The notes beneath the pieces were generated by a model that did not search any database, had not been told where the DNA came from, and worked only from the letters and a program-made list of their open reading frames with translations. Positions 27,094 through 35,384 of a stretch of DNA of 64,000 nt are shown piece by piece (position 1 is the first letter of the stretch; each line of letters starts with the position of its first letter). Position numbers and translations under genes: made by a program. Origin of the DNA: Neobacillus terrae (GTDB lineage: Bacteria > Bacillota > Bacilli > Bacillales > Cytobacillaceae); NCBI RefSeq assembly GCF_011393025.1, contig NZ_JAAOEO010000004.1, positions 248,001-312,000 on the forward strand, in the 5' to 3' direction.

Positions 27094-27370
27094 TTAATAC
27101 CTCTTCTTAAGAACTTTTACACACACTTTTAGGGGCTAAATGTTCTTAAGAAGCCCCATTGAGAACAAACTCTTGCTCTTCTAGAACGCAAATGTTCTCA
27201 ATAAGTAATTTATTGGGAAAATTCCATGTGTTTCAAGGGTGAAATTTCCTTAATATTCCTTATAGAGGACTTTTACATGCACTGTTAAGGGCTAAATGTT
27301 CTTAACAAGCCCCATTGAGAACAAACTCTTGCTCTTCTAGAACACAAATGTTCTTAATATGTCTTTTATT
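27094..27370. repeat. Tandem 156-bp duplication of a structured sequence
   Basis: Two imperfect copies in direct order at an offset of 156 bp (for example GGGCTAAATGTTCTTAA at 27133 and 27289; GCCCCATTGAGAACAAACTC in both). Each copy holds the inverted repeat ATTGAGAACA/TGTTCTCAAT (second copy with one change) and a GGGGCT/AGCCCC-type hairpin. It lies in the 600-bp gene-free space between the infC promoter and thrS. Confidence 0.75.
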
Positions 27371-27454
27371 GAAAAATATCCTCCATTGGGAACCATCTTT
27401 CTACCAATCAACTTAGCGTATCTAAAATTTTCTCTTTCAAGAGAATAAATCCAA

Positions 27455-27487
27455 TAGAAAAAGAGAGAGAAAAGCTTCTCCCTCTTA
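27455..27487 (-). terminator. Terminator of thrS
   Basis: Minus-strand stem AGAGGGAGAA/TTCTCTCTCT followed by TTTTTC, 12 bp after the thrS stop. Confidence 0.75.
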
Positions 27488-27498
27488 AATTTCTATAT

Positions 27499-29430
27499 TT
27501 ATCTTTTTACCTCATTTTTCAAGGAAGTAATAAATTGGTCAAATGGGATAGTTTCGGATTTTTGTTCACCGTATTTTCTTACATTGACTGCGTTTTCTTC
27601 CACTTCTTTATCACCAACTACAAGCATATACGGAATTTTTTGCATTTGAGCTTCACGGATCTTATAGCCGATTTTCTCATCACGGCCATCCATTTCAACC
27701 CTAAAGCCTTCACTATGAAGCTGCTCCAGAACTTTTTTAGCATAATCATGATGGGCATCAGGAGATACAGGGATTACCTGAACCTGAACAGGAGCAAGCC
27801 ATGTTGGGAAAGCTCCTTTATATTCTTCAATAAGGAAAGCAACAAAGCGCTCCATTGTAGATACAACACCGCGGTGGATGACAACCGGACGGTGCTGCTT
27901 GCCATCCTCACCGATATAAGTCAGGTCAAATCTTTCAGGAAGAAGGAAGTCGAGCTGGACAGTTGAAAGAGTCTCATCCTTACCAAGAGCTGTTCTAACC
28001 TGAACATCTAGTTTAGGGCCATAGAAGGCTGCCTCTCCTTCGGCTTCGAAGTATTCCAAGCCGAGTTCATCCATTGCTTCTTTCAGCATGCTTTGAGCTT
28101 TTTCCCACATTGCATCATCATCAAAATATTTTTCTTTATCCTGTGGATCGCGATAAGAAAGACGGAAAGAATAATCCTTTAAATCAAAATCCTTATATAC
28201 ATCAAGAACCAGGCTGACAACACGCTGGAATTCTTCCTTGATTTGGTCAGGCCTTACAAATATATGGGCATCATTTAAAGTCATTCCACGAACCCGCTGC
28301 AGTCCTGAAAGGGCGCCTGACATTTCATAACGGTGCATTAAGCCAAGTTCAGCTATTCGAATAGGAAGCTCTCGGTAGCTGTGAATGCTGTTTTTATAAA
28401 CCATCATGTGATGAGGGCAGTTCATTGGACGAAGAACAAGCTGCTCATTATCCATCTCCATGACAGGAAACATATCCTCTTGATAATGGTCCCAGTGTCC
28501 TGAAGTTTTGTAAAGGTCCACACTTCCCATGATTGGAGTGTAAACATGGCTGTATCCAAGTCTTTCTTCTTTGTCGACAATGTAACGTTCTACAATCCGG
28601 CGGATAGTTGCACCTTTAGGAAGCCAAAGTGGAAGCCCCTGCCCCACCTTCTGAGATGTAGTGAACAGGCTTAATTCTTTACCAAGCTTCCGATGGTCTC
28701 GTTCTTTTGCTTCTTCCAGCAGCCGAAGATGTTCTGCAAGATCTTCTTTCTTAAAGAAGGCAGTGCCATAAATACGCTGAAGCATTTTATTATCACTGTT
28801 ACCTCTCCAGTACGCACCAGCAATATTTAGAAGCTTGAACTCTTTAATTTTGCCTGTGGAAGGTACATGTATCCCCCGGCAAAGGTCAAAAAATTCGCCT
28901 TGTTCGTAAATTGTTACTGTTTCATCTTCAGGGATGGCGTCAATCAATTCAAGCTTGTATTGGTCACCAATATCCTCAAAAAGTCTTTTAGCTTCATTGC
29001 GGCTGACTTCCTTGCGGACAATTTCAAGATTCTCGTTAACAATTTTCGCCATTTCTTTTTCGATTTTTGGAAGGTCTTCAGGTGTCAGGGACTCTTCAAG
29101 ATCGATATCGTAGTAGAAACCGCCTTCAATCACTGGACCTACTCCTAATTTAGCATTAGGATAGATTCTTTTAAGCGCTTGTGCCATTAAATGGGCTGTG
29201 CTGTGGCGAAGGACTTCAAGGGCATCTCCTGAATCTGGTGTCACAATTTCTATGGAACCATCCAAATTAATTGGACGGCGAAGATCATACAGTTGGCCAT
29301 TCCATTTCCCTGCAATTGCTTTTTTCTTGAGGCCCGGGCTAATGGAAGCAGCGATGTCTTCAGTCGTTGTACCCGCAGCAAACTCCTTTACTGCTCCATC
29401 TGGAAACGCTATTTTCACAACTTCTGACAT
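27499..29430 (-). CDS. thrS: Threonine-tRNA ligase
   Basis: Class II synthetase charging tRNA-Thr. At 643 residues it equals the B. subtilis enzyme: TGS domain (1-62), editing domain with [17 protein letters not shown] and the zinc motif region ending [14 protein letters not shown], catalytic core with the zinc-binding [11 protein letters not shown] and [18 protein letters not shown], and the anticodon-binding domain from about 540 ([18 protein letters not shown]). The ATG ending at 29430 follows AGGAGG. A T-box leader upstream links expression to uncharged tRNA-Thr. Confidence 0.98.
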   Translation of the reverse strand: MSEVVKIAFPDGAVKEFAAGTTTEDIAASISPGLKKKAIAGKWNGQLYDLRRPINLDGSIEIVTPDSGDALEVLRHSTAHLMAQALKRIYPNAKLGVGPVIEGGFYYDIDLEESLTPEDLPKIEKEMAKIVNENLEIVRKEVSRNEAKRLFEDIGDQYKLELIDAIPEDETVTIYEQGEFFDLCRGIHVPSTGKIKEFKLLNIAGAYWRGNSDNKMLQRIYGTAFFKKEDLAEHLRLLEEAKERDHRKLGKELSLFTTSQKVGQGLPLWLPKGATIRRIVERYIVDKEERLGYSHVYTPIMGSVDLYKTSGHWDHYQEDMFPVMEMDNEQLVLRPMNCPHHMMVYKNSIHSYRELPIRIAELGLMHRYEMSGALSGLQRVRGMTLNDAHIFVRPDQIKEEFQRVVSLVLDVYKDFDLKDYSFRLSYRDPQDKEKYFDDDAMWEKAQSMLKEAMDELGLEYFEAEGEAAFYGPKLDVQVRTALGKDETLSTVQLDFLLPERFDLTYIGEDGKQHRPVVIHRGVVSTMERFVAFLIEEYKGAFPTWLAPVQVQVIPVSPDAHHDYAKKVLEQLHSEGFRVEMDGRDEKIGYKIREAQMQKIPYMLVVGDKEVEENAVNVRKYGEQKSETIPFDQFITSLKNEVKR

Positions 29431-29499
29431 GGTAACTCCTCCTTTTCATTTTGGATTGCTGAAACCCGGAACTATTGACGGTATTCCCAGCAACTAAAA

Positions 29500-29535
29500 A
29501 AAAATAAAAAAACCCGTCCCTGGTAAAGGGACGAG
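29500..29535 (-). terminator. Regulated terminator in the thrS T-box leader
   Basis: Minus-strand stem CTCGTCCCT/AGGGACGGG with a short loop, followed by a long T-rich run. Confidence 0.8.
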
Positions 29536-29765
29536 TTTTAATAAACACGTGGTTCCACCCAATTTTCCGGCATGAAAAATCACCGGCTTGTGGGCAGTGT
29601 AACGGCTGCATCCGTCAGCTATTAATCGTTCAGTATAAAACAGAACTTTCACAGCCGAAGTTTAAAGGCGGTAAGCACTCAATTCGTGTTAGGAAGTTTT
29701 CAGCACCCTTCCCTCTCTGGAAACCGTAAATGAATACCCATGTCCTTATCATCACTTTTAATGTT
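29500..29765 (-). promoter_or_regulatory. T-box leader of thrS
   Basis: The minus strand shows the T-box GGGTGGAACCACG (29548-29560). It precedes a terminator (CTCGTCCCTTTACCAGGGACGGG then T run, 29510-29535). Stem I has the AGAGAG bulge and the GGTGCTG apical loop. The specifier region reads AACACGAATTGAGTGC; ACA and ACG are both Thr codons, so the exact triplet stays open. Confidence 0.85.
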
Positions 29766-29775
29766 AAACTTAATT

Positions 29776-29838
29776 ACTGTCCAGCTTCAGCGCCTAGTGT
29801 CCAAACGTCGCTTAACGGGCGCTTACGCTTTTCTAATT
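29776..29838. repeat. Short copy of the dispersed CCAGC...GCGCTT intergenic repeat
   Basis: CTGTCCAGCTTCAGCGCCTAG at one end and GGGCGCTTACGCTTTTC at the other are the ends of the same repeat type seen near 51.7 kb and, inverted, at 11.8 kb. Here the centre is almost gone. It lies between the thrS promoter and T-box stem I. Confidence 0.6.
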
Positions 29839-29850
29839 ACTATGTACGTA

Positions 29851-29879
29851 ATTATAATTTTTAAGAATGGAAAAATCAA
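29851..29879 (-). promoter_or_regulatory. Candidate thrS promoter
   Basis: TTGATT (29874-29879), 17 nt, TATAAT (29851-29856) on the minus strand. If used, the repeat at 29776-29838 is transcribed as the 5' end of the T-box leader. Confidence 0.5.
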
Positions 29880-29947
29880 GCGGACAAAAATATTTTTTTA
29901 AAAATAGGTGTTATAAGAGTATTTTTTCTGGCTTCCAGCTTAAAATT

Positions 29948-30814
29948 TCAGTTAGTGTCATTTGCTGCAGAGGTCTGCCTGTCAGCTGTAGTACTTCCAG
30001 GAAACTCAGATAGATTCTTAATGACAACCCTTTCTTCAAAAATATTTTGGATTGTCCGAATTAACGGCTGATCTCTATCCTTCGTATAGACATAGATGGA
30101 CTCAGGTGCAATCGATAGAAGCGGCGCAATCGAAACAGAATCTACATAAACAGGATGATTGATTAGTAATCGCCTGTCGATCATCTTTATCAATTCATTT
30201 TTCTTGATAGGAATAAACTGTCCCGTATAAAAGGTAATTTCATCGGCAAAGACAGCATGAATACAGCTATAGGAAGAAGGCTGCCTGGACAAAAAGTCTC
30301 TTAAAGTCTGGACAAACATTTGATATTCCTGTTCCATTTTATATTCATCAATGGCTATTTCAGCGTAGTTCTCAAGAAGTTTAAGATATGGACGAAGACG
30401 GAATTGGACAAACGAATCAAAAGAGAAGCAAGCATTCTCCACAACCATTTGCCCAACAGCTTCAGGTACTATTTTTTCATCCTCAGGATTGGATAAAAAG
30501 GATTTTAGACCCTTTCTGGTTCCTTCCAAAATAGAATAGAAAATGTAAGTTATTTGCTGCTGCTCTTCTGGATCTTCGTAATAAAAACGTTGTTTAAGGA
30601 CATTTATGAACCAATCATCTTTTTTGGGTCCATATATAAATCGGCAAAGACCATCTGTCAGTACTCTGTCACAGTAATTCGGCAGTGTTATTGTAAATAT
30701 ATATCGATCTTCACCAAGAAGAATTTTTTCTTGTTCCTCTTCCGGCAATTGCTGTTTAATTATTTTAAACAAACTTACTGCATCATTTTTGCTTTGAAAA
30801 GTAATTTCGATCAA
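29948..30814 (-). CDS. ytxC: Putative sporulation protein YtxC
   Basis: Protein of 288 residues of the YtxC family, conserved in spore formers; molecular function unknown. It begins MIEITFQSKNDAVSLFKIIKQQL and has a central conserved region FSFDSFVQFRLRPYLKLLENYAEIAIDEYKMEQEYQMF. No signal peptide or membrane helix is visible. The start is a TTG (ending at 30814) behind GGGGGGA. In B. subtilis ytxC likewise lies between thrS and dnaI. A strong terminator after dnaI separates it from the replication genes. Confidence 0.85.
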   Translation of the reverse strand: MIEITFQSKNDAVSLFKIIKQQLPEEEQEKILLGEDRYIFTITLPNYCDRVLTDGLCRFIYGPKKDDWFINVLKQRFYYEDPEEQQQITYIFYSILEGTRKGLKSFLSNPEDEKIVPEAVGQMVVENACFSFDSFVQFRLRPYLKLLENYAEIAIDEYKMEQEYQMFVQTLRDFLSRQPSSYSCIHAVFADEITFYTGQFIPIKKNELIKMIDRRLLINHPVYVDSVSIAPLLSIAPESIYVYTKDRDQPLIRTIQNIFEERVVIKNLSEFPGSTTADRQTSAANDTN

Positions 30815-30891
30815 CCAGATCCCCCCATGCTCCCAGAATCTCTGTTTAATGTATATGGGGGATTGTCCGAAATTAGAATGGGGAACGATAG

Positions 30892-30922
30892 TAAAAAAAA
30901 CTGCCGCATTTCTTCGGCAGTT
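30892..30922 (-). terminator. Terminator of nrdR-dnaB-dnaI group
   Basis: AACTGCCG/CGGCAGTT with an eight-base loop and eight T on the minus strand, 17 bp after the dnaI stop. Confidence 0.85.
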
Positions 30923-30938
30923 TTTTCGGCTTAATATA

Positions 30939-31874
30939 TTAATTCCGCAGATTTGGCCCGTCTATTTGTACTGGCTCTGTTAAATAACGGATACGTTCCA
31001 TAATCCTCTTTGCTTTCATTTTTTCTTCTTCTCCGCGCTGGCTGTAAGTTAAATGATGCTCAAGCCCCTGAAAATCAAAGTTTGAAGTAAAAAAGGTAGG
31101 AAGGTCTTCAAGCATACGGAACTGTAGAATAGGTCCAAGAACTTCATCCCTGGTCCAGCTGGACATAGCCTCGGCACCAATGTCGTCTAACATTAGCACT
31201 GGTTCCCTTTTCAGCTTCTCAATTTTTTCATTTAAGGTTGAATCAGCGATAGAGCTCTTCATTTCACGCAGTAATTCTGGCACATAAACAATCATGGAAG
31301 AAATTTGATCCTCTGCCAGCTTATTGGCGATAGCACCCAGAAGATAAGACTTTCCAACACCAAATTTCCCATAAAGAAATAAACCTTTTTGTTTTTGCCC
31401 CCGCTTGTAATTCATCACAAACGAAGCCGCTTTATCAACAGCGTCCATTTTACCTTCACTGATTTTTAGAGAGTCAAAGGTTGCAGTTAAGATTTCTCTA
31501 GGTACGTATATACTTTTAATCAGTTTTTGGTTTTTCTGTTTTTCATCGTGCATGACTTTTCTTGGGCAGCGGTCATACTGAACATCAATGGAGTTTCTAT
31601 TCAAAACAAGCCTTGGATGATACCCCTGCATGATATTTATACAGCCCTCCAGGCTTGGACAAAGGGTGCATTCTTTACTCTGATTGGTATATTCAAATAG
31701 CTTACCAATACTTTTTTCAATCATTTCTGAGGTAATATCGTCCTGGTGCTCCATTAAAAAGTATTTCACATCAGGATGATTTAAGGTATCGCTCCGCATC
31801 TTTTCGTATCTCTTTTGAAAATTCTCATTCGAAGCAAGCCTTTTTAATGTCTGGTTAATTCTCTCCATACCCAA
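30939..31874 (-). CDS. dnaI: Primosomal protein DnaI (helicase loader)
   Basis: AAA+ ATPase that loads the replicative helicase DnaC onto DNA with DnaB and DnaD. The N-terminal helicase-binding domain carries the Cys cluster CTLCPSLEGC (about 91-100). The AAA+ domain has Walker A FLYGKFGVGKSYLL (about 164-177), Walker B PVLMLDDIGAE, sensor-1 FFTSNFD and an arginine-finger region RIMERIRYL. At 311 residues it has the B. subtilis length. It starts eight bases after dnaB. Confidence 0.96.
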   Translation of the reverse strand: MGMERINQTLKRLASNENFQKRYEKMRSDTLNHPDVKYFLMEHQDDITSEMIEKSIGKLFEYTNQSKECTLCPSLEGCINIMQGYHPRLVLNRNSIDVQYDRCPRKVMHDEKQKNQKLIKSIYVPREILTATFDSLKISEGKMDAVDKAASFVMNYKRGQKQKGLFLYGKFGVGKSYLLGAIANKLAEDQISSMIVYVPELLREMKSSIADSTLNEKIEKLKREPVLMLDDIGAEAMSSWTRDEVLGPILQFRMLEDLPTFFTSNFDFQGLEHHLTYSQRGEEEKMKAKRIMERIRYLTEPVQIDGPNLRN

Positions 31875-31881
31875 TCACCTC

Positions 31882-33279
31882 CTATTTGCGAAGAGCCTTT
31901 AACTTTTCTTCAAGGGCCCGTTTCTTCAAATCAATATCATTTTGGTCAGCCGTATTGACCGTAGGTTTATTCTCGGTGGTCTCGTCAAACCAGTCAGGAA
32001 GAAATTCAGTCCGAATCGGTTTCTTCTTGGAAGCGGACCTCCCTGCCGTTTTGGTCTCAGTCCAGCTAATGTACTTGCTGTGTTCATTTTTAGCGAGCTC
32101 CATTGCTTCTTTTACGGTTTTAACCTGTTTCCTGCTCCAATGGCTTGCCAGCTTTTCTACATAGCCTTTTGTCAGTTTCATATCCGTTTTTAACATAACA
32201 AAATGAATAAGTACATTAATAACTCCTGGAAGAAGCTTTTGCTTAAACATGACTTCCTCAATTATTTGCATATCTGACTTCGAAGGATCTCCGCCCCCTG
32301 AAAGATCTTTTAAAAATTGGAGAGGTGAAGCTGTTTCCATATAATGCATCAGCTTTTCTTCTTTTGTCTTTGGCTCATCATGGAGAACTTTATGAATAGC
32401 AGGCTGGGATCTTTCAATTAAAGATGGAAGATCATCATAGTGTATAAACTGGTACCAGTCTCTGGCTGCCTTTCTTAACTCTTCAACATCTATTTCATTC
32501 TCTTCGTCCACAGCACTTAAAACAATATTTTTCATCTGCATGGGGTCGATTCCATATAAAAAAGCTAGGTTACTGATTACATCCTTTACCTTTGGATTTA
32601 AAGCTTTTCTTGGAACAAGGGAATCGGTTAAACCAGACAACAGCAGATCAAAGTCAAAGGAAACAGTATTAATTTGTACCCCTTTTTGCCCATGCCTCCC
32701 AACAAAAACCTGTTCATCCTCCGCCTCAAGCTCTCTGGAATTATCCTGCATATACTGCATTGAACCTGGAGCTGCTGATGCGTATACATCCTGAAAGGAT
32801 TTTGTTACTTCTTTATATTCATGCTCGTCTGGTATTTTTTGGTCGCTAAAAAAGCGTTTTAACCGTGCAAAATGATTTTTTCCTATTTTGCGATATAGAT
32901 AAATATTCAGCATGCCATCAAGGAAAAACTGCTCCGGAGTTAATGGAGGCTGCAGTTCATAGATAAATGCCCGCTCACCATCTTCAGTTTTTACATATGT
33001 CTTTATAAGACCGATGCCTTCAAGCTTTAACCGCGCTTCATATATATCTTTCAAATTCATTCCCATTAAATTCATTAAAAGATGATGGGATGAAGATTCG
33101 GACCATAAACGATTTGCTTCCAGTTCACCCCAAAGTGTCATGTATAAACTAAAGCAGCTGCTGCCAATTAGCGGCTGATATAAAAACGTCAGGACTTTCC
33201 GGTCATACTCATGCAGGAGCCCCTCTGCTGCAACGATGTACCTATCGATAGGAACAAGTTCCTGCCAGTGCTGCGCCAT
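31882..33279 (-). CDS. dnaB: Replication initiation and membrane attachment protein DnaB
   Basis: Firmicutes primosomal protein (unrelated to the E. coli DnaB helicase) that helps load the replicative helicase at oriC. It has an N-terminal winged-helix domain (about 1-110), a middle region, and a C-terminal DnaB/DnaD domain (DMQIIEEVMFKQKLLPGVINVLIHFVMLKTDMKL). The ATG ending at 33279 (MAQHWQELVPID, 465 residues) is preferred, because the TTG three codons earlier is too close to the AAAGG site. Cotranscribed with dnaI and probably with nrdR. Confidence 0.93.
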   Translation of the reverse strand: MAQHWQELVPIDRYIVAAEGLLHEYDRKVLTFLYQPLIGSSCFSLYMTLWGELEANRLWSESSSHHLLMNLMGMNLKDIYEARLKLEGIGLIKTYVKTEDGERAFIYELQPPLTPEQFFLDGMLNIYLYRKIGKNHFARLKRFFSDQKIPDEHEYKEVTKSFQDVYASAAPGSMQYMQDNSRELEAEDEQVFVGRHGQKGVQINTVSFDFDLLLSGLTDSLVPRKALNPKVKDVISNLAFLYGIDPMQMKNIVLSAVDEENEIDVEELRKAARDWYQFIHYDDLPSLIERSQPAIHKVLHDEPKTKEEKLMHYMETASPLQFLKDLSGGGDPSKSDMQIIEEVMFKQKLLPGVINVLIHFVMLKTDMKLTKGYVEKLASHWSRKQVKTVKEAMELAKNEHSKYISWTETKTAGRSASKKKPIRTEFLPDWFDETTENKPTVNTADQNDIDLKKRALEEKLKALRK

Positions 33280-33308
33280 CTTTTTCAAACCTTTCTTAAA
33301 GAGTAAAA

Positions 33309-33338
33309 AAGAGCTAAAGATTGATGCTTCAGCTCTTA
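33309..33338 (-). terminator. Hairpin overlapping the nrdR stop codon
   Basis: Minus-strand AAGAGCT/AGCTCTT with a further AAG/CTT pairing, followed by six T. The 5' arm includes the TAA of nrdR. It may reduce readthrough into dnaB. Confidence 0.6.
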
Positions 33339-33797
33339 GGATTGCCCTCTTTTAATCAATTCCCTTAATTCATCAATAAATACATTAATATCCTTGAACT
33401 GGCGATAAACAGAAGCAAAGCGGACATAGGCGACCTCATCGACAGTGGCAAGCCTGTCCATTACCATCTCACCTACTATTTCACTGTTTATCTCGGAGGT
33501 TCCCTGGCCTCTCAGTTCTTTTTCTACTTCAGCAGTAATGTCTTCAAGAACTTTTAATGCCACCGGGCGCTTTTCGCAGGCTTTAATCAGCCCGCGCAAA
33601 ATTTTATCCCGGCTGAACTCTTCGCGTGTTCCTTCTTTTTTAACCACAATTAGCGGTATTTCTTCTATTTTCTCAAAAGTAGTAAATCGGAAACCGCATT
33701 CCTCGCATTCACGACGGCGCCGCGTTGCCCGCCCCTCGTCAACCGGACGGGAGTCAAGCACGCGTGTTCCGATATTTTGACATGAAGGGCACTTCAT
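33336..33797 (-). CDS. nrdR: Transcriptional repressor NrdR
   Basis: ATP/dATP-sensing repressor of ribonucleotide reductase genes. The N-terminal zinc ribbon reads MKCPSCQ with [12 protein letters not shown] (paired CxxC motifs), followed by the ATP-cone from about 49 ([31 protein letters not shown]). The ATG ending at 33797 (153 residues) has GGAG eight bases upstream. The 20-residue upstream extension in the frame is not part of the family. It precedes dnaB, the same order as in B. subtilis (ytcG-dnaB-dnaI). Confidence 0.96.
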   Translation of the reverse strand: MKCPSCQNIGTRVLDSRPVDEGRATRRRRECEECGFRFTTFEKIEEIPLIVVKKEGTREEFSRDKILRGLIKACEKRPVALKVLEDITAEVEKELRGQGTSEINSEIVGEMVMDRLATVDEVAYVRFASVYRQFKDINVFIDELRELIKRGQS

Positions 33798-33912
33798 TCC
33801 ATCAGCTCCATCTTTTCTATAAGAGTTGCGGTAAATGTTAAAAAACCTTTTCTTCAATACGCTTCTTTAATATTATTTTATAAAAAAGAAATAGTTAATA
33901 CAAGACTTACTA

Positions 33913-34311
33913 TTATACGTTTTTCCCTGCTCCCGTATATGTATGGAGCTTATTGAGTCGGCTGTAATAACCCGCAATCTGCTTCCTTAGAGACGGACGC
34001 AAGCCAGTTAGAGACATTTTTTCGGATGATACATTAAAATCCACGGCAGTTTCAAGAGGTTTTACTGAAATCACTGTCGCAATCAGAAAGCTTTGCAATG
34101 GAGATTTTACCTCGACTGCTATTTCGCCGTGTTCCTTGGAAACACTGATTATCCTGCAGTTTGGATCATTGCGGAATATTTCTTCAACTGATTGAAAAAG
34201 CTTATGAAAATTAGCTTTGTAATAATGAGTCCTTAACTGCTCATCTGTTTGGCCTTCAGCTGTTTCAATTTGTTTTTGATAGCGGCTAAAAATACTGCTA
34301 AAAATGCCCAT
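33913..34311 (-). CDS. Conserved cytosolic protein of unknown function
   Basis: I recognise this only as a type of short cytosolic protein found near speD/nrdR in several Bacillus species. It has 132 residues, no signal peptide and no membrane helix. Features: a polar N-terminus (FSRYQKQIETAEGQTDEQLRTHYYK), a core EIFRNDPNCRIISVSKEHGEIAVEV followed by SFLIATVISVKPLETAVDF that looks like alternating beta-strands, and a basic C-terminus. The ATG ends at 34311. Low-complexity signs are absent and codon use fits the neighbours, so it is probably a real gene. No function is claimed. Confidence 0.75.
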   Translation of the reverse strand: MGIFSSIFSRYQKQIETAEGQTDEQLRTHYYKANFHKLFQSVEEIFRNDPNCRIISVSKEHGEIAVEVKSPLQSFLIATVISVKPLETAVDFNVSSEKMSLTGLRPSLRKQIAGYYSRLNKLHTYTGAGKNV

Positions 34312-34374
34312 TAACCTCTTCCTTTACGTCTTTTCTTTATATTTTACCTTAAGAACCAATATTAGAAAACTCAG

Positions 34375-34535
34375 CTTCAGCCAGCTTCTATTGGCGGATA
34401 CCGTAGTATTACTTACCGGCTCAAAACGGTACGCTATGATTTTTCTTCGTACGAGGCAAAGCTGATGATGCTTTCCTTGTCCTTCCGTCGTGCGTACAGA
34501 ATTCATGTGTATAAATCTGATTAGTAAATAAAAAG
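34375..34535. repeat. Dispersed intergenic repeat, type 2, copy A
   Basis: GATGCTTTCCTT, TCCGTCGTGCGTAC and TGTATAAATCTGATTA recur in similar order at 36590-36722 (GATGCTTTCCTT, TCCGTCGTGCTTTC, ATATAAATTTTGATTATG). An open frame crosses this region on the minus strand but looks like chance. Confidence 0.5.
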
Positions 34536-34591
34536 AGGTGTATTCAAAATACACCTCCGTACGTTTCAATTTCACATTATTATTGTTAGAA

Positions 34592-34966
34592 TTAAAGAAC
34601 TTTTGCCTGCTTCACATGCACAGGACCCATTCCACGAGGAATCTCAATATTTTCGCGTGTTTGTGCATTTAATGCTTCCGCAATAAAGTCAGCAGCAATA
34701 TTTGGGTTTAAATCTCCACATGTGTAAACATCAATGCTTGCATAACCATGTTCAGGGAAGCTGTGAATTGTTAAATGTGATTCAGAAATAATAACTACTC
34801 CGCTTACACCTTGAGGTGCGAATTTATGAAAAGCAACTTCGCGAATTTCAGCACCCGATTTTAAAGCAGCTTCTACAAATGTTTGTTCAATAAAATCCAT
34901 ATCATTCAATTTTTCAAAGTCGCATCCCCATAGTTCGGAAATGACGTGGCGTCCCATTGTTTCCAT
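34592..34966 (-). CDS. speD: S-adenosylmethionine decarboxylase proenzyme
   Basis: Makes decarboxylated SAM, the aminopropyl donor for spermidine. A pyruvoyl enzyme: the chain self-cleaves between E62 and S63 in [13 protein letters not shown], with H68 and C83 (YTCGD) as the processing and proton-donor residues known from this class. The ATG ending at 34966 ([15 protein letters not shown], 124 residues) has GGGGGA nine bases upstream. The upstream in-frame extension is leader sequence. A structured leader that could pair with this ribosome binding site precedes it. Confidence 0.96.
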   Translation of the reverse strand: METMGRHVISELWGCDFEKLNDMDFIEQTFVEAALKSGAEIREVAFHKFAPQGVSGVVIISESHLTIHSFPEHGYASIDVYTCGDLNPNIAADFIAEALNAQTRENIEIPRGMGPVHVKQAKVL

Positions 34967-34972
34967 AATAAA

Positions 34973-35116
34973 TTTCCCCCTCGTACATTTTTGTATCTTC
35001 CTGAAACCCTGATATTCACGGTATCTTCTAACTACCACGGGGGAAAGTTAGTCCAGAGAGGTCCTAACCCTTTAAGTAATTAACCTATACCTAATCTCAA
35101 GAAGTTCACGTTGACT
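34973..35116 (-). promoter_or_regulatory. Possible regulatory RNA leader of speD
   Basis: In the minus-strand transcript, segment 1 GGGTTAG (35064-35070) can pair with segment 2 CTAACT (35046-35051), and segment 2 can instead pair with segment 3 AGTTAG (35028-35033). The loop of the 2-3 hairpin contains CCCCC, and TTTCCCCC (35039-35046) is exactly complementary to the ribosome binding site GGGGGAAA (34973-34980). This looks like a translational switch or pseudoknot. The ligand is unknown. Confidence 0.45.
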
Positions 35117-35282
35117 AGTATACTTTGTTTATATTTTTTTTGCAACCTATCAAATTAAAATTTTTCACATAATTTTTCAAAATAATTTGCACGGGCTTTA
35201 AGCAAATAGTGCAGCTGCAGAGCACTGGGTTTGTGCGGAGAATTTTTTCTGCATAGTCAAGCAAAAAATAATGTGTAGACAT
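35115..35282 (-). CDS. Small ORF (55 aa) between gapB and speD
   Basis: I do not recognise it. The ATG ending at 35282 has a strong AGGAGG nine bases upstream. The product starts MSTHYFLLDYAEKIL and contains the cysteine cluster LCSCTICLKP followed by a Lys/Asn-rich tail. The tail runs through the speD promoter, which argues that the end is not under selection; it may be a decayed gene or a frameshifted remnant. It lies downstream of the gapB terminator. Confidence 0.35.
   Translation of the reverse strand: MSTHYFLLDYAEKILRTNPVLCSCTICLKPVQIILKNYVKNFNLIGCKKNINKVY
35117..35145 (-). promoter_or_regulatory. Sigma-A promoter of speD
   Basis: TTGCAA (35140-35145), 17 nt, TATACT (35117-35122) on the minus strand. 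It gives a leader of about 140 nt. Confidence 0.6.
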
Positions 35283-35334
35283 TTCCGAAACCTCCTGCTT
35301 AATAGCTTCCCTTACTGCCTAAAAATCCTATAAC

Positions 35335-35367
35335 GCATAAAATTGCTGCCCTGTTGGACAGCAATTT
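35335..35367 (-). terminator. Terminator of gapB
   Basis: AAATTGCTGTCC/GGGCAGCAATTT with an AACA loop on the minus strand, followed by a short T run. It could also work on the plus strand. Confidence 0.65.
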
Positions 35368-35384
35368 CTTTTTAAATATTTATA

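Noticed and set aside
29360..29611. Frame across the thrS T-box
   Set aside because: It covers the terminator, T-box motif and the thrS N-terminus in another frame.
34324..34575. 83-codon open frame on the minus strand between speD and the 132-aa gene
   Set aside because: No ribosome binding site, low-complexity start, and it runs through a repeat shared with 36590-36725.
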